From NCBI RefSeq assembly GCF_007829815.1, contig NZ_VIWT01000001.1, forward strand, positions 3,247,501 through 3,311,500: DNA of 64,000 nucleotides. Direction: 5' to 3'. The notes below the pieces were generated by a model. The model made no database searches and was not told the DNA's origin. It worked only from the letters and a program-made list of their open reading frames with translations. Each line of letters begins with the position of its first letter. The stretch's first letter is position 1. This stretch comes from Kitasatospora viridis. GTDB lineage: Bacteria; Actinomycetota; Actinomycetes; Streptomycetales; Streptomycetaceae. Positions 17,736 through 25,827 of the stretch are shown here, one piece after another. The translations under genes and the position numbers were made by a program.

Positions 17736-18668
17736 GTGGCAACGATGACTCACCCCAGCGGCTACACGAAGGCCGAATGGGAGAAGTACGTTCGCAAGGG
17801 CCGGAAGCTGATCAGCCAGAAGTCCGGCATCCAGTTCGCGCTAGGAGACCTGGTGGTAGATGCGCTGGAAGGGCACTCCCGCGGGCATGGAGAGGTCGGT
17901 GAGGTCATAGAGCTGCTTGCGCACCAGATCGGTGCGAACGTGAGCACCCTGCATTCGTACTACTACGTGGCAGGCCAGTGGCCGACCGATAAGCGCAGGA
18001 GCGATGTGTGCTGGTCTGTCCACGAGCGCCTCGCCGCAGTCCGAAGTCGGTACATCCTGATCCGCAAGGACCCTCTGGACCCGATCACCGGTGAACATCG
18101 CTGGACCGTGAATGAAGCCGAACGAATCGCTCGTACGACGCCTGGTACCCCCACGAACAAGGAAGAGCGCCTCGCACACACTCGACGGCTGCTTCACCGA
18201 GATGAGGACGCGGCGGCAGCTGTAACAGAGCTGCTGGGACGTCCAGAGGTCCGTAGCAGGCTTGTTTCTGACCAGCATGCACGGCACCTACTGCGAGAGG
18301 CACAGTACGAACACTGGCGTCAGGTGGATCGCGAGATGGAGGAAGAAGCTGGGCTCGCGCCAGCTGAGGACGCAGAAGAGGTCGAGGAGAGCGCAGCGGA
18401 GACGGTGGCACCCGCGTTGAGGTACCAGGAGTCGCCAATGGAGATCCTGCGACTGATCGGGAGCTTCGCGTCGTTCTTCGTCTCTCTGCAGCGGATCATC
18501 CCCGAGATTCACGCTCAGGACTACAACGAGGACACGAAGGCTGCGGTGCTCGACAACGTCCACAAGGCGCGGATGCTCCTCGACTGGTGCGAGAGCGCCA
18601 TCACGACGGGCCGCACCGACATGGACAAGGCATTGGCGAGCCTGCTGGAGGACGAAGAAGGTGACTAG
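17736..18668 (+). CDS. DUF6192-like DNA-binding protein
   Basis: A 310-residue protein resembling the DUF6192 family of streptomycete elements. After YTKAEWEKYVRKG it has IQFALGDLVVDAL and a helix-turn-helix-like stretch (GANVSTLHSYYYVAGQWP) near residues 70-90. A long acidic linker (about 205-235) and a helical C-terminus follow. The GTG at 17736 is preceded by GAGGAGG at 8 bp; an earlier in-frame start at 17556 lacks such a site. It is followed after 2 bp by the RacP-like gene, so the pair is an operon. It is probably a regulator of the element. Confidence 0.65.
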   Translation: MATMTHPSGYTKAEWEKYVRKGRKLISQKSGIQFALGDLVVDALEGHSRGHGEVGEVIELLAHQIGANVSTLHSYYYVAGQWPTDKRRSDVCWSVHERLAAVRSRYILIRKDPLDPITGEHRWTVNEAERIARTTPGTPTNKEERLAHTRRLLHRDEDAAAAVTELLGRPEVRSRLVSDQHARHLLREAQYEHWRQVDREMEEEAGLAPAEDAEEVEESAAETVAPALRYQESPMEILRLIGSFASFFVSLQRIIPEIHAQDYNEDTKAAVLDNVHKARMLLDWCESAITTGRTDMDKALASLLEDEEGD

Positions 18669-18670
18669 CC

Positions 18671-19174
18671 ATGGCGACCACGCGCCGCCAAGCGGCGCAC
18701 GACAGTGGAGAGGACATATGGGACAGGGTGGCCGAGGCCGGTGACGTAGGCCTTCCCCGGGAGGAGGCCATGGGTCGAAACACGCCGGCCCAGTTCGAAC
18801 GGGGCAAGGCGTGGATCCGGGACCACCAGTGCGCGAACAAGAAGACCGGGTTCGTCCTGGTCCACAGCCACTATGCGGCGACGAACAACGTCGACATGAA
18901 CAAGCTGTACGCGTCAATTCGGCTGCATAGCCTTTACAAGTCGGTTGAGCGCGTCTACAAGTGCGCACTGGCAAATCTGCCAGCAGACGCAAAGAGCGAC
19001 CTGTCGATCATGGTCCTGCTCAAGACGTGCGACGACATCTTCGCGGCAATGAAGTTCTTGGAGGAGGCAGGATTCTCAGCACAGGCCGCAGGCGAAGCCG
19101 CGCAGGGGAGCTCCGAGGCGTCTACGGCATCGGCAAAGGGCCGGAAGACGTCGGGTAGCGCTGGACGGCGTTGA
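18671..19174 (+). CDS. RacP-like winged-helix protein
   Basis: A 167-residue protein. The N-terminal half looks like the small winged-helix RacP proteins that sit next to DUF6192 genes: a helix after LPREEAMGRNTPAQFERGKAWI, then GFVLVHSHYAATNN as the wing. The C-terminus is Ala/Ser-rich and disordered. It is translationally linked to the upstream gene (2-bp gap). The function is unknown; a regulatory role in the element is inferred. Confidence 0.6.
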   Translation: MATTRRQAAHDSGEDIWDRVAEAGDVGLPREEAMGRNTPAQFERGKAWIRDHQCANKKTGFVLVHSHYAATNNVDMNKLYASIRLHSLYKSVERVYKCALANLPADAKSDLSIMVLLKTCDDIFAAMKFLEEAGFSAQAAGEAAQGSSEASTASAKGRKTSGSAGRR

Positions 19175-19190
19175 ACCCGAGGGCACGAGC

Positions 19191-19215
19191 CGGGCCCACG
19201 GCAAAGGTGGGCCCG
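19191..19215. terminator. Bidirectional terminator hairpin
   Basis: A perfect 9-bp stem (CGGGCCCAC with GTGGGCCCG) has a 7-nt loop. It lies between the convergent RacP-like and peptide deformylase genes, so it can end both transcripts. Confidence 0.7.
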
Positions 19216-19328
19216 ACCCGCTAACGAAGAGCGTCCCCGCGGACGAGTGCCACCGCAAGCTGATCACATGGCGCCAGTAGGCTGAAGGCCTAGGTGTAGC
19301 ACCGCGACATCAGCGGTCCGGTACTGCT

Positions 19329-19892
19329 CTAGTAGGCCCAGCCGTGGCCGGTCTGCCGGTACTGCTCGACAGGGATGGGCTCGACGCCGGCGGCCATGCG
19401 TGCGGTGTAGAGCAGGCCGTCGAGGTGATCGATCTCGTGGTGGATCAGGCGGGCGAGGCCGCGTTCGTAGGTGGCGGCGGCCACCTGGCCGTCCAGGGTG
19501 GTGGTCTCCACGGTGATCCGCAGCGGCCGGGGGACCAAGGCGCGAACGTCGAAGAACGACAGGCAACCCTCGAACTGCTCGTCCGCCTCGTCGGAGCGGT
19601 CGGTGATCCGCGGGTTCAGCAGGACGATCGCCGGAGCGTCCGGGGAAGCGGGCTGGACGACGGCGGCGGCCCGGCCGATGCCGATCTGCGGTGCCGCGAT
19701 GCCCATGCCCTTGGCGAAGGGATGGATCTGGCCAATGCGCTCCATCGCGTCGAACAGTTTCTCGATGACCTCCTCGGCGGCCTCGCGCTCGGTGGGCAGG
19801 TCGAACGCTTGGGCGGGCTCGGCGAGTACGGGCTCGCCCTCCTGGACGACGCCGAGGTCACGCATCTGCTCGCTGGGCCGCACCTGGATCAC
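19329..19892 (-). CDS. def: Peptide deformylase (element-borne copy)
   Basis: A 187-residue iron-dependent deformylase that removes the formyl group from nascent proteins. All three motifs are present: GMGIAAPQIG at 62-71, EGCLS with metal ligand C110, and HEIDH at 152-156. The GTG at 19892 follows AAGGGGAG at 5 bp; the longer frame upstream overlaps the MurB end. It is the last gene of the cargo operon, about 80 bp after murB. A second deformylase on a mobile element could give tolerance to actinonin-like inhibitors, as known for target duplication; that is inference. Confidence 0.93.
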   Translation of the reverse strand: MIQVRPSEQMRDLGVVQEGEPVLAEPAQAFDLPTEREAAEEVIEKLFDAMERIGQIHPFAKGMGIAAPQIGIGRAAAVVQPASPDAPAIVLLNPRITDRSDEADEQFEGCLSFFDVRALVPRPLRITVETTTLDGQVAAATYERGLARLIHHEIDHLDGLLYTARMAAGVEPIPVEQYRQTGHGWAY

Positions 19893-19971
19893 CTGAACTC
19901 CCCTTGGGTCGTGTCGCGTTCGGGCCGGGCCCGGAACCGCCATTCCAGACGGTACCGGGCCGCTCTGGTCG

Positions 19972-21006
19972 CTACTGCCAGATGCCGACCAGCACCGGTT
20001 CGGGGTGAAGCCTGATGCTGGTCGTGCTCTCCACCCGTGCCGAGAGCTCGCCGAGGGCCTGCGCGAAGCCGGTCGCCGTCGCCTCGTCGTGGGCGGTGAG
20101 CGTGAGGGCCCGCTGGCCCGAGCAGCGGATGCCGTCCGCGACTTGGTGCCCGGGGCTGTAGCCGACGTGCTCCAGCAGCCAGCCGGCGCTGGCCCGGAGC
20201 TGGCCGTCGCTGTCGGCGTGGACAGGGCAGCCGGCGGTGGACCAGTGGGCGGCCTGTGTGGTGGTGACGGGCGGGTTGAGGAAGACCGATCCGGCCTGGC
20301 GGGCGTCGGGGCCGTGGGCGTCAAGAAGGAGTCCGCGGCGGTGGCGGTTGGCGAGGACGGCGGACGTCGCCTCGGCGACGGGCGGACGGGTGCCGATGTG
20401 GACGCCGAGTTCGTCGGCTAGGGGCTGGTAGACCACCGGGGCGGCCGGTGAGCGGATGAGGTGGAACGTCACGGCGAGGATGGTCCAGCGGCCGGGGTTG
20501 GTCTTGAAGAGGCTGTTGCGGTGCTGCAGTTGGCAGGCCTCGGCGGGCAGGGTCCGCATGCGGTCCGTCTCCCAGTCCCACACCGTCAGGTGGTCGAGGG
20601 TGTCGGAGATCTGCTGGCCGTAGGCTCCGGCGTTCTGGACGGGTGCGGCACCGACGGTGCCGGGTATGCCGGCCAGGCACTCGATCCCGGCCAGGTGTTC
20701 GGCGGCGGCCCAGGCGGTCAGCTCGGTGAGCGGGTGTCCGGCCTGGACGGTGACGTTGACCGTGGTGTCGTCGACGCGGGTGGCGGTGATGCCTCGGGTG
20801 TTCATGACGACGACGGTGCCGGGGTGGCCGGCGTCGGAGGCGATGACGTTGCTGCCGTGGCCCAGCACCACGGGTGCCTGTTCGTTGGTGTGCCTGATGG
20901 CCCTGACGGCGTCGGCCCAGTCGGCGGGGGTGGAGATCGTCAGGACGTGCTCAGCGGGGCCGCCGAGCCGCAGGGTGGTCAGGGACGCGAGCGTGGTGCT
21001 GGGCAC
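19972..21006 (-). CDS. murB: UDP-N-acetylenolpyruvoylglucosamine reductase
   Basis: A 344-residue MurB. It has TLRLGGPAEHVL, the FAD-binding GHGSNVIASD (usually GGGSN) and CLAGIPGTVGAAPVQNAGAYG. The catalytic serine is in HRNSLFK and the C-terminal glutamate in LHPEPVLVG. It reduces UDP-GlcNAc-enolpyruvate to UDP-MurNAc with NADPH. The GTG at 21006 has AGGAGGG 6 bp upstream. It follows the serine hydrolase gene by 11 bp in the same operon as murA. As a streptomycete needs a chromosomal murB elsewhere, this is probably a dedicated extra copy. Confidence 0.93.
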   Translation of the reverse strand: MPSTTLASLTTLRLGGPAEHVLTISTPADWADAVRAIRHTNEQAPVVLGHGSNVIASDAGHPGTVVVMNTRGITATRVDDTTVNVTVQAGHPLTELTAWAAAEHLAGIECLAGIPGTVGAAPVQNAGAYGQQISDTLDHLTVWDWETDRMRTLPAEACQLQHRNSLFKTNPGRWTILAVTFHLIRSPAAPVVYQPLADELGVHIGTRPPVAEATSAVLANRHRRGLLLDAHGPDARQAGSVFLNPPVTTTQAAHWSTAGCPVHADSDGQLRASAGWLLEHVGYSPGHQVADGIRCSGQRALTLTAHDEATATGFAQALGELSARVESTTSIRLHPEPVLVGIWQ

Positions 21007-21017
21007 GGCTGGCCCTC

Positions 21018-22064
21018 CTAGGGTTCGTCGGTGATCGCCTTGAGCGCAAGGGCCCGCAACGGGGCGAGGCGGGTGCGGTTGTCCTGGTGCTGGTAGACGG
21101 CGTTGGTGCAGATGGCCAGGTAGCGGCCGGTGGCCGGGGAGAGGTAGAGGCTGGTGCCGGTGAAGCCGTGGTGGTAGGCCACCTGATCGTCGTCGGCGAG
21201 AATCCAGGCCAGGCCACGGTCGAGGCCCGGCTCGATTTCGGCCTGCGGCTGCATGCTGGCGGTGAGCCAGCGGCCCAGGGGCCCGTCGCTGGAATACGAG
21301 GACAGCAAGTGGGTGGCGAAGGCGGCAAGGTCGGCCGGGGTGGTGAACACCCCGGCGTGGCCGGCGACGCCGCCGAGCAGCGCTGCGTTGTCGTCGTGCG
21401 GCATCCCCCACAGGCGGGGCCCGCCGGACAGTCGCTGCTCGGTCGGGGCGACCTGGGCGGAGCGGGGCACCGGCCCGTAGGTCGTGCTCGTCATGCCGAG
21501 CTGCTGCCAGAGCTCGGCCGCCAGCTCGTCCAGACGCCGGCAGCGGTAGTGAGCAAGGGCCAGGCCGAGGAGGATGAAGCCGCGGTTGATGTAGCGGTGT
21601 CCGGCGCCGGGTTCGGCGATCAGGTCTTCGCTGAAGATCAGTTCGGCGAGCGGCTCGGTGCGGTTGCGGTACTGGTCGAGTCGGGTGTCGGCCCGCAGGC
21701 CGGAGGTGTGGGCCAGGATCTGGCTAACCGTCACTCGGCCGCCAGGCGCCTCGGCCGGGATGCCGGTCAGTAGTTCGCGGACCGGGGTGTCCAGGGTGAA
21801 GCCGCCGCCCATCAGGGAGGTGCCGACCAGCAGCCAGGTGGCCAGTACCTTCGTCAGCGACGCCACGTCGTACACCGTGTCCGGGCTGGGCCGGGCGTCG
21901 CCGCACTCGGGGGCGACGATGCCGGAGGTCAGGTAGCTGGGTTCGCTGTCGAAGGTGCCGTGGGCGATGACGCCGCCGGGCACGGTGCCGTCGGCGGTGA
22001 TCAGGTCCAGGCACTCGCTGAGGTCGGCGAGTGCGTTCGGCTGCCACGGCATGGTGAGGGTCAC
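21018..22064 (-). CDS. Serine hydrolase (beta-lactamase/esterase fold)
   Basis: A 348-residue cytoplasmic-looking protein without a signal peptide. The active-site motifs are complete: S69-L-T-K72, RYINRGF as the YxN box and YHHGFTG as the HxG box. The family includes esterases, amidases and DD-peptidases. The GTG at 22064 has AGGAG 5 bp upstream and overlaps the murA stop in a GTGA junction, so the two are translationally coupled. In this operon it could act on a UDP-muramyl or peptide-like product, which is inference. Confidence 0.9.
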   Translation of the reverse strand: MTLTMPWQPNALADLSECLDLITADGTVPGGVIAHGTFDSEPSYLTSGIVAPECGDARPSPDTVYDVASLTKVLATWLLVGTSLMGGGFTLDTPVRELLTGIPAEAPGGRVTVSQILAHTSGLRADTRLDQYRNRTEPLAELIFSEDLIAEPGAGHRYINRGFILLGLALAHYRCRRLDELAAELWQQLGMTSTTYGPVPRSAQVAPTEQRLSGGPRLWGMPHDDNAALLGGVAGHAGVFTTPADLAAFATHLLSSYSSDGPLGRWLTASMQPQAEIEPGLDRGLAWILADDDQVAYHHGFTGTSLYLSPATGRYLAICTNAVYQHQDNRTRLAPLRALALKAITDEP

Positions 22065-23374
22065 GGCTTCTCCTGATTGATCGTCATGTCGGCTCCGAGC
22101 GCGGCCAACTTCGGCAGCAGGCTGCCGTATCCGCGCCGCAGGTGGTACATCCCTCGGATCGTAGAGGTGCCCTCGGCGGCCAGGGCGGCGATCACCAGAG
22201 CGGTCGCCGCCCGGATGTCGTCGCCGGCCACGTTGGCGGCCTTGAGCGCGGACCGGCCCCGGACGGTGATCACCGAGCCGCTCGCGTTGACAACGGCGCC
22301 GAACGCGGCGAGGGCGGGCAGGTGGGTGTCGCGCTGGGTGTAGATCCGCTCGTCGATGCGCGAGGTGCCCTTGGCCTGGGTGAGGAAGGCGGTCAGCTGG
22401 GGCTGCACGTCGGTGGGGAAGCCGGGGTGCGGGCCGGTGGCCATCTGCACTGGGCGCGGTCCGGCGGGGACGCTGACGGCCGTTCCGCCGTCCAGCGGGT
22501 CGAGTTGGATGCCGGCGTCGGCGAACACCGAGACCAGGCCGTCGGGGAACGCGGCGGCGGGGAAGCCGTCCAGGTGGACACCGCCGCCGGTGATGGCGGC
22601 GGCCAGAGCCAGGGTGGCCGCCTCCAGCCGGTCCGGTGGCACGGTGAACACCCCGCCCCGGAGACGGTCGGTGCCAGTGACGTTCAGGGCGTTCCGCCCA
22701 CGCCACTCGATGCCGACGCCGGCCTGGGACAGCAGGGCGGCGGTGTGGGTGACCTCGGGCTCGACGCTGGGGTTGAGGATCGCGGAGGTGCCCGGGGTGC
22801 GGGCGGCCAGCAGCATCGCGGTGACCGTCGCGCCCAGGCTCGGCCCCCAGGCACGGGTCTCGGCATCGGTGACGAACGGCAGCCGCTTGCCGGTGAAACG
22901 AGCCTGCACCCGGCCGTCGGCGACCTCGACTTTCGCACCAGCCGCCTCCATCGCTGCCAGATGCCGGTCGATGTGGCGTACGCAGAAGGCGTCCCCGCCC
23001 GGGGTGGGGAAGGTGACCTTGCCCGAGCGGGCCAGCAGGGCCGCACCCATCACGGCGGTGGTGCGGATGCGCCTCCCGAGGTCGTCCGGGATGACGGGGA
23101 AGTAGGAGTCGGCCGGCTGGGTGCCGAACTCGGTGCCGGTCGCGGTGGCGCGGGTGCCGGTGCGGTGCAGGATGTCGGCGACCACGAGGGTGTCCAGGAT
23201 CTCGGGGGCGCCGACCAGGGTCAGCGGGTCGTCGGCCAGGATCGCGGCGGCGTACAGGTGCAGGGCGATGTTCTTGCTGCCCTGCACGGTGGTGGTGCCG
23301 ACCAGGCGGTTGCCGCCGGTGATCCGCACGGCCCGCTCGTCGGCGGTGGTGTCGGTGGTGGTGGTCATGGTCAC
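22061..23374 (-). CDS. murA: UDP-GlcNAc 1-carboxyvinyltransferase
   Basis: A 437-residue MurA/EPSP-synthase-fold enzyme. The substrate-binding QGSKNIALHL has K34-N35. The catalytic loop reads TPGGDAFCVRHID with Asp128 where E. coli has Cys115. Asp at this site, as in mycobacterial MurA, is known to make the enzyme insensitive to fosfomycin and is common in actinobacteria. The start is the GTG at 23374 overlapping the upstream stop, or the ATG at 23368, which has a better spaced GGAAGG. It makes enolpyruvyl-UDP-GlcNAc, the substrate of the MurB encoded two genes downstream. Confidence 0.93.
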   Translation of the reverse strand: MTMTTTTDTTADERAVRITGGNRLVGTTTVQGSKNIALHLYAAAILADDPLTLVGAPEILDTLVVADILHRTGTRATATGTEFGTQPADSYFPVIPDDLGRRIRTTAVMGAALLARSGKVTFPTPGGDAFCVRHIDRHLAAMEAAGAKVEVADGRVQARFTGKRLPFVTDAETRAWGPSLGATVTAMLLAARTPGTSAILNPSVEPEVTHTAALLSQAGVGIEWRGRNALNVTGTDRLRGGVFTVPPDRLEAATLALAAAITGGGVHLDGFPAAAFPDGLVSVFADAGIQLDPLDGGTAVSVPAGPRPVQMATGPHPGFPTDVQPQLTAFLTQAKGTSRIDERIYTQRDTHLPALAAFGAVVNASGSVITVRGRSALKAANVAGDDIRAATALVIAALAAEGTSTIRGMYHLRRGYGSLLPKLAALGADMTINQEKP

Positions 23375-24111
23375 CTTCCCTGGCTTCCGGCGGGGAAGAA
23401 GCCCCCGACCTGGGTCTTGGGGTAGAGCAGGGTGTGCGCGCCGATCAGGGTGGCGGGCTGGAGCACGGTGCCGGCCGGGACGATCACGCCGTCGCCGATC
23501 ACCGCGCCGAACTTGGTCTGGCCGGTGGCGATGCGGTGTCCGTCGAGGTGGGCACAGACCTCCTCAGTGGCCGGTTCGGTGACCGGACCGGAGGTGACCC
23601 GCAGGCCCGTGGTGGAGACGAACGCGCCGATGTTGACGCCCAGGCCGAGCACGGAGTCTCCGACGAAGCTGGTGTGCTTCATGAACACCCCACCGGTCAG
23701 CAGGCTGCGGGTGACCTCGGCGCCGAAGCCGATCCGGCAGCCGGGGCCGATGACGGTGTTGTCGCGGACCCGGGCGCCGGCCTCGATGACCGCGCCGGGG
23801 CAGACCAGCACGGGGCCGGTGACGAACGCGCCCTCGGCGATGACCGCTCCGGGCGCCACGACCACCTGGCCGCGGACGGTGGCGCCGGGTTCGATGACCC
23901 CGGTCGGTTCCGGCAGCGGGACGTCCAGGTGACCGGCCATCAGGTCGGTGATGGCCTTCTTGAGGCCGAACACGGTCGGGCAGCAGGTCAACAGGTGCAG
24001 TACGAGCGGGTCGGTGATGTGCTCGGTGTCGAAGTAGTAGGCGGGTGTGGTGCGGTAGTCGATGCGCTCCAACTCGGTGTTGATGGTGGGCGCGTCGGTC
24101 AGCCGGTTCAT
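23371..24111 (-). CDS. Left-handed beta-helix (hexapeptide) transferase
   Basis: A 246-residue protein. After a 70-residue N-terminal region come hexapeptide repeats (VIEPGATVRGQVVVAPGAVI, VLVCPGAVIEAGARV, NTVIGPGCRIG) forming a left-handed beta-helix, and then LGLGVNIGAF. This resembles the acetyltransferase half of GlmU and related sugar-nucleotide acyltransferases, with no nucleotidyltransferase half. The ATG at 24111 has GAGGAG upstream at proper spacing; one at 24120 is too close to it. Its stop overlaps the murA start. It may acylate or bind an amino-sugar nucleotide feeding MurA. Confidence 0.82.
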   Translation of the reverse strand: MNRLTDAPTINTELERIDYRTTPAYYFDTEHITDPLVLHLLTCCPTVFGLKKAITDLMAGHLDVPLPEPTGVIEPGATVRGQVVVAPGAVIAEGAFVTGPVLVCPGAVIEAGARVRDNTVIGPGCRIGFGAEVTRSLLTGGVFMKHTSFVGDSVLGLGVNIGAFVSTTGLRVTSGPVTEPATEEVCAHLDGHRIATGQTKFGAVIGDGVIVPAGTVLQPATLIGAHTLLYPKTQVGGFFPAGSQGR

Positions 24112-24169
24112 GGGCTGCATCTCCTCTCGGGCGAGCGAGTGGAAGAAGGGAGACTGGTGGCCCGCGGGC

Positions 24170-24373
24170 CTACGAGACGGGCAGGTCCGGGGCGGTGGCC
24201 GGGAGTTGATCGCTGGCCGCGGCGGGGTGGTTGTGGACCGTGAGGCCGAGCAGCGCGAGCACGGGCAGGTGCAGGGCTGCCCAGCAGGCAGTCAGGAAGG
24301 TGCCGAGCCGGTCGCGGTCCGGCGCGGCGTGGCGGGGGCCGGCGGAGGGCAAGGCGGTGCTGTGCGTGGGCAT
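24170..24373 (-). CDS. Small single-pass membrane protein
   Basis: A 67-residue frame from an ATG with GAAGG 7 bp upstream. It has one hydrophobic segment (TACWAALHLPVLALLGLTV, about 28-46) with a charged N-terminal side (RHAAPDRDR) and a polar C-terminal tail. It is co-directional with the cargo operon and lies between the two tandem operator-like palindromes and the beta-helix gene, so it may be its first gene. It resembles nothing I recognise. Confidence 0.5.
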   Translation of the reverse strand: MPTHSTALPSAGPRHAAPDRDRLGTFLTACWAALHLPVLALLGLTVHNHPAAASDQLPATAPDLPVS

Positions 24374-24441
24374 GCAAGAGCCTTCGGCATCAGGGGGCGG
24401 TTGGGGAGATTCCCAGTGAACCGCGGTACCGAAGGCCGGAT

Positions 24442-24476
24442 CCGTAGCGGGAGTACGGGCCGTAACCCGACTACGG
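24442..24476. promoter_or_regulatory. Two tandem operator-like palindromes
   Basis: CCGTA-N7-TACGG occurs twice, at 24442-24458 and 24460-24476, with an 18-bp repeat period. The pair lies directly after the stop codon of the HTH-TPR regulator gene and upstream of the small membrane protein and cargo operon. It is the likely control region of the mur-like operon; the regulator next to it is the obvious candidate. Confidence 0.6.
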
Positions 24477-24477
24477 G

Positions 24478-25794
24478 TCAGATGGTCTGCACGCCCGCGC
24501 GGGTGGCGAAATCCCGGATGCCGGGCAGCTTGCGGTCGTGCCGCAGCAGGTTGGTGGCGAGGTCGCGGACGGCGCCCCGCCGGAGTTCCTGCGGGGCAGC
24601 CTGCTCGGCGGCGAGCAGGGCCCGGTAGCACTGCTCGGGCTTGCCCCACTGGTCGAACGCGCGGGCCACGTCGATGAAGAAGCGGGCCTGCCGTTCGGCA
24701 GTCGGCAGCGAGGCTGGGTCGATGGTGGCAGCCAGCTCGATCGCCCGGCCGGCGTCGCCGAGCTCGTAGTGCACCGACAGTTCGTGCAGGGCTACGCCTT
24801 GGATCCCGTCCACCAAGCCCGACTTACGGCTGGCTGCGGCAGCGCTGTCAGCTGCCTCGCGGATCAGGGCGTGCGCGTAGGAGCGGTCCCCGGTCTTCGC
24901 GGCGGTGTAGGCGGCGGTGGCGTACAGCTCGCCGCGGGTGGCCAGGCGGGCGGTCTCGGGCACGGTGTTGTCAGCGAGGAGGTCCTCAGCCGCAACCACC
25001 ACGATGTCGGTCGCCCTGGCCAGGCCGCCTTGGCGGCGCCACGAGCTGGAAACCATCCGCTGGGACTCGGCGACCACCAGCGGGTTGCCGCCCGCGCGGG
25101 CGGAGGTCAGCGCGCGGTCTGCGGTGATGGCCACCAGGTTGTTGTCGCCGACCTTGATGCACAGTCGCGCCGCGAGGTTGTAGAGCTGGGCGACGTTGCG
25201 GGCGCGCTCCTCCTGCGTGCCGACCATCTGGGCGGCGGTGATCCGCACCGGCAGGGCTTCGGCGAGTGCGTCGTACTTGGCCGCCTTGAACTCCTGGCGC
25301 GACGTCAGGAGCGATGCAGCGACCGCCTCCTGGGTCGGCTCGCGCCGAGGAGCTGGGATCCGGCCCGGCCCGTAGAGCAGCAGGTCTTCCAGGCCGGCCA
25401 AGGGAGACGCCGTCTCGGCATGCGCGGCCTGCTGGCCGGCGACCGGAGCGAACAGGGCGGCAGCCGCCAGGGTCAGGAACGGGCGGCGTCGCACATCGTC
25501 CTCCTCGGCAGCGGAAGTGCTCGTCAGCGTAGCGGAGGTGGCCTTGCGGGGGCGGGACCTCGGCCGGTCCGCAGCCGGTTGCGGTAAGGCCATCAGCTCG
25601 CCGAGCTCGCAGCCCAGCACCGCCGCGAGGCGGCGCAGCAAGGTCAGGTCCTTCACCTGCTGCAAGTCGCGCTCCACCAGCGACATCCAGACCTCGCTGC
25701 GGTCGAGCTCGGCCGCGAGACGGAGCTGGGTCCACTCCATCTCGGCGCGGCGGAGCGCGATGAACTTGCCGAACGTGATGCCGCTGCTCCCCAC
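24478..25794 (-). CDS. Xre-type HTH regulator with TPR-like domain
   Basis: A 438-residue protein. The N-terminal Xre helix-turn-helix spans about 8-68 (MEWTQLRLAAELDRSEVWMSLVER). A basic linker leads to VRRRPFLTLAAAALFAPVA, a hydrophobic segment typical of this streptomycete family, and a helical TPR-like region fills residues 140-438. Such proteins often bind peptide or small-molecule signals through the TPR part. The GTG start follows a GGGGGCC stretch. It lies upstream of the cargo genes on the same strand, with the tandem palindromes between, and probably controls them. Confidence 0.85.
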   Translation of the reverse strand: MGSSGITFGKFIALRRAEMEWTQLRLAAELDRSEVWMSLVERDLQQVKDLTLLRRLAAVLGCELGELMALPQPAADRPRSRPRKATSATLTSTSAAEEDDVRRRPFLTLAAAALFAPVAGQQAAHAETASPLAGLEDLLLYGPGRIPAPRREPTQEAVAASLLTSRQEFKAAKYDALAEALPVRITAAQMVGTQEERARNVAQLYNLAARLCIKVGDNNLVAITADRALTSARAGGNPLVVAESQRMVSSSWRRQGGLARATDIVVVAAEDLLADNTVPETARLATRGELYATAAYTAAKTGDRSYAHALIREAADSAAAASRKSGLVDGIQGVALHELSVHYELGDAGRAIELAATIDPASLPTAERQARFFIDVARAFDQWGKPEQCYRALLAAEQAAPQELRRGAVRDLATNLLRHDRKLPGIRDFATRAGVQTI

Positions 25795-25809
25795 GCTGGC
25801 CCCCGCTGC

Positions 25810-25827
25810 TGTATTGGAAGCATTACA
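25810..25827. promoter_or_regulatory. Operator-like palindrome upstream of the HTH-TPR gene
   Basis: TGTATTGGAAGCATTACA has the symmetric arms TGTAnTG and CAnTACA and is AT-rich. It lies 16 bp before the regulator's GTG and may overlap its promoter. Confidence 0.35.
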
